This document shows, one piece after another, positions 1 to 6,284 of a stretch of DNA of 7,963 nucleotides (positions are counted from its first letter, which is position 1; each line of letters starts with the position of its first letter). The stretch covers positions 1-7,963 of the forward strand of contig CAYXVU010000263.1 in the NCBI GenBank assembly GCA_964468725.1, written 5' to 3'. Under the pieces are notes generated by a model. The model was not told where the DNA came from. It ran no database searches and saw nothing but the letters and a program-made list of their open reading frames with translations. The translations under genes and the position numbers were made by a program. This DNA is from CAYXVU01 sp964468725 (GTDB lineage: Bacteria > Acidobacteriota > Blastocatellia > UBA7656).

Positions 1-183
1 ATGTTCGATATGAATCGCTTCTCCATCCCCATTTGGTGGATGAACGGCAAATTGTTACGACGGAGAAAATTTTCCCGCATTCAGCTGAAACTGATGGATA
101 CAGCCTTGCCGATTCTGAAACGCCTCGACAGGTTTTTGCCCTGGAGCGGACTAAGTCTGATTGCTATCGGCGTGAAAAATTAG
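1..183 (+). CDS. Probable SAM-dependent methyltransferase, C-terminal end only
   Basis: The frame is open from the first base and ends at TAG 181-183, leaving 60 residues. The ATG at base 1 is probably an internal Met, with the gene beginning upstream of the window. The fragment has the look of the tail of class I SAM-dependent methyltransferases found in polysaccharide clusters: an aromatic, basic segment (IPIWWMNGKLLRRRKFSR), an amphipathic helix, then the ending LPWSGLSLIAIGVKN, which resembles the last beta strand of that fold. The SAM-binding motifs would lie upstream and are not visible, so the assignment rests only on resemblance of the tail. It reads in the same direction as the following amidotransferase gene, 95 bases away. 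The substrate is unknown; in this setting a sugar, lipid carrier or small polar acceptor is plausible. Confidence 0.55.
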   Translation: MFDMNRFSIPIWWMNGKLLRRRKFSRIQLKLMDTALPILKRLDRFLPWSGLSLIAIGVKN

Positions 184-231
184 TAGAGAGCGGAAAACTC
201 GTTACCCATTGAGCGGGTGCGATTCGTAAAG

Positions 232-254
232 GCAACCTGCCGGTAGCAGGCTGC
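232..254 (+). other. Imperfect hairpin in the gap before the first amidotransferase gene
   Basis: Bases 232-240 can pair with 246-254 through eight base pairs and one A/C mismatch (235 with 251), around a five-base loop CGGTA; the core is CCTGC/GCAGG. No T-run follows directly, and the pyrimidine stretch TTCTTTCTT comes about 15 bases later, so it is not a standard intrinsic terminator. It sits in the only sizeable gap (184-278), just 24 bases before the AsnB1 start codon, which lacks a recognisable Shine-Dalgarno sequence. It could affect translation or mRNA ends, or be chance. I see no convincing -35/-10 pair in this gap. Confidence 0.3.
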
Positions 255-278
255 AAGTATCCTCACCGATTCTTTCTT

Positions 279-2207
279 ATGTGCGGTATTGTCGGAGTTC
301 TCAATCGTCAAACGAAACCGCAGATGGAGCGACTGCGAGCCTCTCTGCGCCTGATCGAACATCGCGGGCCGGACGGTGATGGCGTGTGGGCAAATCACAG
401 CGAGCGCCCGCCCTATGTCGCTTTCGGCCATCGGCGACTGGCGATCATTGACCTTTCGGATGCTGGCGCGCAGCCCATGAGCAATGATGAGGGTCAGCTA
501 TGGATTACCTATAATGGCGAAATCTATAACTACCTGGAATTGATGGGCGAACTCGAAGGGCGCGGCCATCGCTTTCGTTCAAAGAGCGATACGGAAGTCA
601 TTCTGCGCGCCTACGAAGAGTGGGGCGAAGCCTGCCTAGAACGCTTCAATGGCATGTTTGCCTTTGCAATTTGGGACGAACGCAAACAACGACTCTTTGC
701 GGCGCGTGATCGTTTCGGCGAGAAACCTTTTCATTACGCATGGAATCGAGAGCGCGGCTTCTTCGCCTTTTCATCTGAGATCAAAGCTTTGTTGGCGATG
801 CCCGAAGTTGAACGCGGACTCGATGACCGCGCGCTCTATCGCTTCGTTGCCTTTCAAGAGTTGGCAGGCGCAGAACAGACGTTGTGGCAAGGCGTCAGGC
901 GATTGCCGCACGCCCATTATTTATTGCTCACTTGGAAGGGCGAGCGATTTGATCTGACGATTCAGCGTTATTGGGATATTGATTTGGAGCGTACCGCAGA
1001 GCTGTCTCTTCAAGTCGCCGCCGCGCGCTTTGCCGAGTTGTTTGCCGATAGTGTGCGCTTGCGTTTGCGTTCTGATGTGCCGGTGGGCACAAGTCTGTCG
1101 GGCGGGTTGGATTCATCGGCAATCGTTTGTCAGATTCACGCGCTCGGCGCGGCGGGCGGGCAGAAGACGTTTTCCGCACGCATGGAAGAAGCCGCGCTTG
1201 ATGAAGGTCATCACATCGCAGCCGTGCTGGCGAAGACCGGCGTCGAGGGGCACGAAGTGTGGCCTTCCTCCGCCGAGTTACAAAGCTGCTTTTCGAAGCT
1301 CTGCTATCACCTTGAAGAGCCATTCCCAACAACCAGCATGTTCGCGCAGTTTCTTGTCATGAGGTTGGCAAGCGAACAGGGGGTGACCGTGTTGCTGGAC
1401 GGGCAAGGGGCGGACGAGATTCTCGCCGGATACCGGCATTACTTTCGCACGCGTTATGCCGAGATGGCTGACCGTTGGCAGTTGCTTTCTCTATGGACAG
1501 AGCGACATGCCTTTCAAAAAAAACATGTCCGCGACTTTCCGCTTTCGATGAAAGCCTTGTTGGCGCGATTGTCGCCCGGTCTTTATCGCTTCTCCAAAAA
1601 CGGGACAACAAGCGGGCAACCCTATCACAGCGAATCAACCGTTTGGTGGCGCGATGAATGGCTGGCGGAATTTGCCGACGAACCGCCGCCCGAATTGCCA
1701 ATTGCGAACCGCGATGTCTTGACGCGCAAACTCTATGCAGACGCGATGCGAGGCGAGTTGCAAGAGTTGTTGCGCTACGGCGACCGCAATTCGATGGCCT
1801 GGTCGCGCGAGTTGCGCGTGCCGTTTTTAGATCACCGCCTTGTCGAATTTTTATTCACTTTGCCTGTGCACTATAAATTGCATCAGGGGGAAACCAAAGT
1901 CTTGCTGCGGGAAGCCAGCAAAGGCTTACTCCCGGAAAGCATACGCAGGCGACAGGACAAACTCGGTTATCAAGCTCCATTGATCGAGTGGCTGTCGCGT
2001 TCCCTCACGGAGTGGGTTGAACAGCGATTCGAAGATTTGGCTCCCCCTCTCATACATCGCGTTACTTCCAATCGAGTCGAACAGATCAGGAAGCTTTCTC
2101 AAACAATGCGAGAACCAGATGGGCGAGCCGTTTTCTCTTTGCTGACCCTAGCAGAAGCCGTGAAACAGATGCAAAATTTGCGGCCTTCAAACGCCCTGAG
2201 TTGTTAA
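279..2207 (+). CDS. AsnB1: glutamine-hydrolysing asparagine-synthase-like amidotransferase
   Basis: This 642-residue, two-domain enzyme belongs to the AsnB family. The start is fixed because the Met is removed to expose the catalytic Cys2 (MCGIVGV). The N-terminal Ntn glutaminase domain (about 1-210) keeps HRGPDGDG (28-35), GHRRL (50-54, Arg53 being the usual Gln-site arginine), YNGEIYN (78-84) and SDTEV (103-107). It should release ammonia from glutamine. The C-terminal synthetase domain has the PP-loop SGGLDSS (274-280) for ATP, LDGQGADE (373-380), ELRVPFLDHR (511-520) and KLGYQAP (561-567). The family adenylates a carboxylate and converts it to an amide. By motif alignment Gln376 takes the place of E. 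coli AsnB Glu348, so the substrate or chemistry may differ from aspartate-to-asparagine. It is longer than E. coli AsnB, as is common for paralogues in polysaccharide clusters. I infer amidation of a sugar acid or other carboxylate. Family is certain, substrate is not. No clear Shine-Dalgarno precedes it. Confidence 0.93.
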   Translation: MCGIVGVLNRQTKPQMERLRASLRLIEHRGPDGDGVWANHSERPPYVAFGHRRLAIIDLSDAGAQPMSNDEGQLWITYNGEIYNYLELMGELEGRGHRFRSKSDTEVILRAYEEWGEACLERFNGMFAFAIWDERKQRLFAARDRFGEKPFHYAWNRERGFFAFSSEIKALLAMPEVERGLDDRALYRFVAFQELAGAEQTLWQGVRRLPHAHYLLLTWKGERFDLTIQRYWDIDLERTAELSLQVAAARFAELFADSVRLRLRSDVPVGTSLSGGLDSSAIVCQIHALGAAGGQKTFSARMEEAALDEGHHIAAVLAKTGVEGHEVWPSSAELQSCFSKLCYHLEEPFPTTSMFAQFLVMRLASEQGVTVLLDGQGADEILAGYRHYFRTRYAEMADRWQLLSLWTERHAFQKKHVRDFPLSMKALLARLSPGLYRFSKNGTTSGQPYHSESTVWWRDEWLAEFADEPPPELPIANRDVLTRKLYADAMRGELQELLRYGDRNSMAWSRELRVPFLDHRLVEFLFTLPVHYKLHQGETKVLLREASKGLLPESIRRRQDKLGYQAPLIEWLSRSLTEWVEQRFEDLAPPLIHRVTSNRVEQIRKLSQTMREPDGRAVFSLLTLAEAVKQMQNLRPSNALSC

Positions 2208-2233
2208 TCTCGAATGGCGTGCGCCTGTCGGCG

Positions 2234-2240
2234 AGAAGGA
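2234..2240 (+). promoter_or_regulatory. Shine-Dalgarno sequence for the GT4 gene at 2248
   Basis: AGAAGGA lies seven bases before the ATG at 2248 and is the best ribosome binding site in the window. It supports this start over the in-frame ATG pair at 2278 and 2281. A small hairpin (CGCC 2222-2225, loop TGTC, GGCG 2230-2233) ends immediately before it and would leave the site exposed. The hairpin is short enough to be chance. Confidence 0.6.
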
Positions 2241-2247
2241 TTCAGGG

Positions 2248-3486
2248 ATGCAAATCTTCTTCGTCGTACTGAATGAAATGATGACCAGTATTGTGAAGTC
2301 TCAGGTTATAACTCCGGCTATGGTTTATGCGAAGGAGTTACCCGCTCATTCGATACGAATCCTTTTTTTAGAGCCTGCTCGTGTGGCGTTCTCGAAACGA
2401 GCACGCCAACGGCTTGCTGAATTGCGCGACTTTTGGCCACAAGGCCAAATCAATCTGTATCCGTACATCGGTCGTTTAGGAGCGAGAGCGCCCTCCATCA
2501 CGCTGAAACTTCTATTATCTCTTACACATCGCAGCAAAGATGAGATCGTTTTACATTGCCGAGGGCCTGAAATGAGCGTGCAGAGCGCCTTTGCCCTGAA
2601 GAAGTCAAAAGGCCGCGTCGTCTTTGATGCTCGTGGCGCAAGCGATCACGAATCCGCGCTGCGATTAATGGCGCAGCAGCCGATGATGACTGAGGAGCAG
2701 GCGCAGCGGGCTAGTGAGCAAGGCAGGGAAGCCGACCGCAGGGCTGCGCAACAAGCGACTGCCATTGTGGCAGTAACCCGACCGCTTGCAAATCGGCTCA
2801 GAGAGTTTGCTGTTGAGAACGAAGATGTTCCCGGCAAAGTTATTGAAGTGATTCCTTGTTGTGTGCCGCGCCCGTTATTTACTTCATCGAGCCGCCAACA
2901 GATGCGTGACCGGCTTGGCCTCTCTGAAGAAGAGATTCTCTGTGTACACATCAGCACGGAAGCGCGATGGGAAGCCTTCGACCAGGTTCTCCGCTTTTTT
3001 CGCTTACTGAGTACACAGGGAAAGTTCCGAATGCTATTTCTTACTACATTGCCGCCCGACCATATTTTGAGAGAGTTATCGGAAGGCGATTCACTGAGAG
3101 ACTTGATTGAGATTCGCACTGTCCCATCTGCCGAGATACCCCACTATCTATCTGCTGCGGATGTGGGTCTGCTCTTGCGGCGGTTTCACGAAACGCATCG
3201 GTATGCAAGCCCCATCAAGTTTGCAGAGTATTTGGGGGCGGGTCTAGCTGTGGCTGTTAGCCCGAATATTGGAGCAACGAGTGAGGTCATCACTCAACAT
3301 CGCATCGGAGTTGTCGTACCCGATTCCGATGATCTATCGGTTATGTCAAGGGTGGCGGCAGATTTAGTTACTCTCGTTCGGCAAGAGCGCCAAGCGTTGC
3401 GGGAACGCGCCATAAAGACCTGCAAAGACTTTTATACGTGGGAACGTTATCTGCCAACAATCTCGAAACTCTATGGGCTGAATTGA
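2248..3486 (+). CDS. GT4-type glycosyltransferase (GT-B fold)
   Basis: The 412-residue protein has the two-domain layout of GT-B glycosyltransferases. The N-terminal half (about 1-190) begins with a hydrophobic beta strand and a SQVITP segment (18-23), typical of bacterial GT4 enzymes that resemble sugar transferases of exopolysaccharide loci. It also carries FDARG (126-130), the counterpart of the FDxRG motif of that group. The C-terminal half contains SPIKFAEYLGAG (321-332), the nucleotide-sugar-binding helix region, and a downstream Glu346 in GATSEVI. Of the classic E-x7-E pair, Glu327 matches the second Glu, while the position of the first appears to be Tyr319; this loss is frequent in this subgroup. 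No signal peptide or clear membrane segment is seen, so it probably acts at the cytoplasmic membrane face. It lies 40 bases after AsnB1 and four before AsnB2. Donor and acceptor sugars cannot be told from sequence. Confidence 0.85.
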   Translation: MQIFFVVLNEMMTSIVKSQVITPAMVYAKELPAHSIRILFLEPARVAFSKRARQRLAELRDFWPQGQINLYPYIGRLGARAPSITLKLLLSLTHRSKDEIVLHCRGPEMSVQSAFALKKSKGRVVFDARGASDHESALRLMAQQPMMTEEQAQRASEQGREADRRAAQQATAIVAVTRPLANRLREFAVENEDVPGKVIEVIPCCVPRPLFTSSSRQQMRDRLGLSEEEILCVHISTEARWEAFDQVLRFFRLLSTQGKFRMLFLTTLPPDHILRELSEGDSLRDLIEIRTVPSAEIPHYLSAADVGLLLRRFHETHRYASPIKFAEYLGAGLAVAVSPNIGATSEVITQHRIGVVVPDSDDLSVMSRVAADLVTLVRQERQALRERAIKTCKDFYTWERYLPTISKLYGLN

Positions 3487-3490
3487 GTTT

Positions 3491-5374
3491 ATGTGTGGCA
3501 TAGCGGGAATCGTTTCAAGCAAAGAGACAGCTCTGAGCCGACTGGAGGGCATGACTGCGTCAGTTGCGCACCGCGGGCCGGATGATGTGGGATGGGTCAA
3601 TGCGGAGGGGGTGTTTCTCGGCCATCGCCGGTTGACCATCATTGATCTCAGCGCCAATGGCCATCAACCCATGACCAACGAAGATGGGTCGGTTTGGATC
3701 GCCTACAACGGCGAAGTCTATCAAACGGATTCAACGCGAATGTGGCTCGAAGGGCGCGGCCATCGCTTTCGCTCGCGCTCCGATACGGAAGTGATTCTCC
3801 ATCTCTATGAGGAGAAGGGTACGCGACTCTTTGAAGACCTAAACGGAATGTTTGCCTTCGCCATTCATGACCGCAGAGCGCGCAGGCTGTTGCTCGCACG
3901 TGACCGCTTAGGAATCAAGCCGCTTTATTATACTTTCCTCGATGGCGAATTTCTCTTTGGCTCGGAGATCAAAACCATACTTGCGGGCTTGCCCCATCGT
4001 CCTGCACTCAGAGCCGAGGTGATCGGCCAATATTTGCTGCAAGGATATGCTTCCGCTCCGGACACTATATTCGAAGGCATCTACCTGTTGCCGCAAGGCC
4101 ACTATCTTGACATTGCGCTCGATGAACTTCAACAAGGGCAAATGCCCGAGCCGGTTGAATACTGGGATGCGCCGTTTACCGGCGATGACCTGCGCCCGGT
4201 TGACGAGATTGAACAGGAACTCGACGCGTTGCTTACGGACGCCGTTCGCATGCGGATGGTGGCCGATGTGCCTCTCGGCGCATTTTTATCCGGCGGCATT
4301 GATTCGAGTTCAGTCGTCGCGTTGATGGCGAATGCAACGAGTGCGCCGGTGAAGACCTTTACAGTTGATCTGCCGGGAACCGTACAAAGCGAACACGCGA
4401 AAGCTCTCGCCGTCGTTGAGCGGTACAAAACCGAGCATCAGGTTATTAGTTGCACCGCCTCCGGCGCGGATGACTACTGGCCGCTGCTCAACCATTTCGA
4501 TGCCCCGTTCAATTGCGTATCGTTGCTCAATGCGTGGCTGGTCAGTCGCGCCGCGCGGCAGTATGTGACGGTCGCGCTTTCGGGCGATGGCGGCGATGAG
4601 CTTTTCGGCGGCTATGCACGCTACGAGAGGCTTTCGCAAGCCACCGCAGAATTTGCGGGGCAGAGCGTGCTTCGGTTTGCGGGAAATCTGATGCCGCACA
4701 ATCTGCGGGGTCGCGCGCGGTTGCTCGAATACGCCAAAGATGATTTCACCCGTGTTTTCACGGCTCGCCACCCCATCGCCATCGAAGTTGCCGAGTCGTT
4801 GGTCGGCGTATCGTTACAATCATGGGTTGAGCGGATGCGCGCAATTTATGAACGATACCCGGCAGACCGCTTGACGCGGGCGATGTATTTCGATTTGAAG
4901 ACCTATCTGGCCGATCAAGTATTGGCGAAGGTTGATAGCGCCAGCATGAAAGTTTCGCTCGAAGTTCGCGTGCCATTTTTAGACTATCGCGTCGTCGAAT
5001 TGGCTGGCCGCATTCCGGCGACTCTGAAACTGCGCGACGGTAGTAGCAAATGGATTCTCAAACGGTTAGCTCAAGGCTGGTTGCCGGAAGAGTTGTTGCA
5101 ACAAAAGAAGGTGGGATTCGAACCACCGCTTGCCAGATGGTTCTTCGATTCGGAGATGCCTAACCGCCTTTCAGAGCTTGCTCAGCCGGATGCTCGTTAT
5201 CGTTCGCTCATTGAGGGCCGCCCTATTGATCGTTGGATTGCCGACCTTCGCGGATTGACCAAAACGCAGGTGCCACAGCGGGCGGCGCTATGGTCTATTT
5301 ATCAATTCGAACGCTGGTTACGAATGCAAGAAAGCTCAGCAGAACCGCCAACCGGAACCCTTATCGCTTCATGA
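3491..5374 (+). CDS. AsnB2: second glutamine-hydrolysing asparagine-synthase-like amidotransferase
   Basis: The 627-residue protein is a full-length AsnB-family enzyme, distinct from AsnB1. The glutaminase domain (about 1-200) has Cys2, HRGPDD (27-32), GHRRL (44-48, with Arg47 at the Gln site), YNGEVY (72-77) and Asp98 in SDTEV. The synthetase domain has SGGIDSS (267-273), SGDGGDELFGGY from 364, EVRVPFLDYR (491-500) and KKVGFEPPLARWF (539-551). Here the AsnB Glu348 position is Asp366, the form common in this family, so standard amide-forming chemistry is more likely than for AsnB1. Real asparagine synthesis cannot be excluded, but a second copy among glycosyltransferase genes favours amidation of a glycan carboxylate or similar group. 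Residues 78-85 (QTDSTRMW) are out of line with the family in an otherwise conserved region. The start lies four bases after the preceding stop with only a weak ribosome site, suggesting translational coupling. The stop overlaps the next start. Confidence 0.93.
   Translation: MCGIAGIVSSKETALSRLEGMTASVAHRGPDDVGWVNAEGVFLGHRRLTIIDLSANGHQPMTNEDGSVWIAYNGEVYQTDSTRMWLEGRGHRFRSRSDTEVILHLYEEKGTRLFEDLNGMFAFAIHDRRARRLLLARDRLGIKPLYYTFLDGEFLFGSEIKTILAGLPHRPALRAEVIGQYLLQGYASAPDTIFEGIYLLPQGHYLDIALDELQQGQMPEPVEYWDAPFTGDDLRPVDEIEQELDALLTDAVRMRMVADVPLGAFLSGGIDSSSVVALMANATSAPVKTFTVDLPGTVQSEHAKALAVVERYKTEHQVISCTASGADDYWPLLNHFDAPFNCVSLLNAWLVSRAARQYVTVALSGDGGDELFGGYARYERLSQATAEFAGQSVLRFAGNLMPHNLRGRARLLEYAKDDFTRVFTARHPIAIEVAESLVGVSLQSWVERMRAIYERYPADRLTRAMYFDLKTYLADQVLAKVDSASMKVSLEVRVPFLDYRVVELAGRIPATLKLRDGSSKWILKRLAQGWLPEELLQQKKVGFEPPLARWFFDSEMPNRLSELAQPDARYRSLIEGRPIDRWIADLRGLTKTQVPQRAALWSIYQFERWLRMQESSAEPPTGTLIAS
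3746..3771 (+). repeat. 26-base stretch identical to AsnB1 positions 552-577
   Basis: Bases 3746-3771 in AsnB2 match 552-577 in AsnB1 without a difference, including every third codon position. Both encode LEGRGHRF plus the first two bases of an Arg codon. The surrounding sequence of the two genes is similar but not identical. The stretch could be a trace of recombination between the paralogues, or conserved protein plus shared codon preference. Confidence 0.5.
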
Positions 5375-6282
5375 AGCGCACGACGATATTCACCTGTTCA
5401 ATTTACCCTGACCTGACGCGTGTATGGCATCACTTTGCCGCGCGATTCACAGACCCGGACGAGGTTACTTTCGTGATTTACGATTGCGGCAGCCGTTTGC
5501 GCGCCGCACACTTTCCCCATACGCGAATTGTCCGCCATGCGAATGTAGATCACGGTGTCAAGATAGATCACTGTGTCCGCGAAACTGTACAAACGCCGCT
5601 GATGTTTCTCAGCGATGACGATGCCTTTATTGTGAACTCACAGGCCGAACCCCTCGCCGCTGAAACCTTGATGGCGGATGACCGGCATGCCGCCTTCAGT
5701 TTCAAGCCCCGCGAATGGTGGGAATGGCAACTCAATGGCAGCCGTCACGCCGTGATGGGGTCGTACTCAGTCGTCTTTAAACCAGAAGTGATTCGGAGAG
5801 AACAACTGAGCTTTCGCACTCGTCCGACGAGCGATCCGAAGGTTCGACAAGGCAGCGGGTATTACGACACGGCGGATTATGCGAACGAGCAATTGCTGAT
5901 GCGCGGCTATCGCATCGCCGTGCCTGATGCGACTGTGCGTTGTCAGATGGTGCGTTCCTATTCGGCGGTCAGCAGCGGCTTTGTGAATTTTGCCAAACGC
6001 AAATGGTTAGGTGACGACTATCGGTTATCAAAGTTACGCTCCGAATGGCAACGCTTGCTGCAATCCGATGTTAGGAAGTTGGAGTGGGCTTGTGGAGTGG
6101 CTGCAACCCGTTTGCTCTATCGCCGATTGTTCGATGAGTCGCCGCGCTTCGACGATTTTTTTACTTATGAAGAATTGAGGCAACTGGCTGCCGAGGTTGC
6201 TGAGCCTGCTATAAAAGAGCAAGCATTGCAAACAGTCAACGGGTATCAAAATTTACTGAAGATGTTAGAGTCTCTCCCGTAA
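5371..6282 (+). CDS. Small GT-A-type glycosyltransferase, family not firmly placed
   Basis: The ATG at 5371 overlaps the AsnB2 stop as ATGA, giving 303 residues. An in-frame ATG at 5233 would add 46 residues overlapping conserved AsnB2 sequence, and those residues lack GT-A character. The protein starts with a beta strand (TTIFTCSI), then VIYDCGS (35-41) with Asp38 where GT-A enzymes bind the nucleotide. MFLSDDDAF (78-86) carries an Asp triplet (82-84) suited to the metal-binding DXD motif. YYDTADYANEQLLMRG, around 164-179, offers further acidic residues in the region where the catalytic base usually lies. This is a GT2-like layout but short, with no membrane anchor and a charged, helical C-terminal third (about 215-303). 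It is expected to transfer a sugar from a nucleotide donor at the cytoplasmic membrane face. Coupled translation with AsnB2 suggests the two act on the same product. Fold is fairly sure, substrate unknown. Confidence 0.75.
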   Translation: MKRTTIFTCSIYPDLTRVWHHFAARFTDPDEVTFVIYDCGSRLRAAHFPHTRIVRHANVDHGVKIDHCVRETVQTPLMFLSDDDAFIVNSQAEPLAAETLMADDRHAAFSFKPREWWEWQLNGSRHAVMGSYSVVFKPEVIRREQLSFRTRPTSDPKVRQGSGYYDTADYANEQLLMRGYRIAVPDATVRCQMVRSYSAVSSGFVNFAKRKWLGDDYRLSKLRSEWQRLLQSDVRKLEWACGVAATRLLYRRLFDESPRFDDFFTYEELRQLAAEVAEPAIKEQALQTVNGYQNLLKMLESLP

Positions 6283-6284
6283 GC

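Noticed and set aside
232..254. Intrinsic terminator after the methyltransferase gene
   Set aside because: The hairpin has a mismatch and no adjacent T-run, so it is listed only as a hairpin.
180..431. Minus-strand frame of 83 codons crossing the 184-278 gap into AsnB1
   Set aside because: It overlaps the conserved glutaminase start of AsnB1, has no recognisable motif, and no minus-strand gene is otherwise supported.
928..1332. Minus-strand frame of 134 codons, and several other long antisense frames in the window
   Set aside because: They lie wholly inside well-supported + strand genes, give Arg- and Ser-rich low-quality translations, and show no family motifs.
279..2207. Lasso-peptide cyclase or beta-lactam synthetase as function of AsnB1
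   Set aside because: Lasso cyclases usually lack an active glutaminase. Here Cys2, Arg53, the NGE motif and Asp104 are intact, and no precursor peptide or leader protease gene is visible.
5233..5370. Extended N-terminus of the GT-A gene from an in-frame ATG at 5233
   Set aside because: It would overlap AsnB2 coding sequence by about 140 bases with no GT-A-like residues; the ATGA start at 5371 directly precedes the first beta strand.
279..5374. Exosortase-associated amidotransferase locus
   Set aside because: The AsnB2 sequence resembles that group in general features, but no exosortase, PEP-CTERM protein or Eps transport gene is in the window, so the label is not supported.
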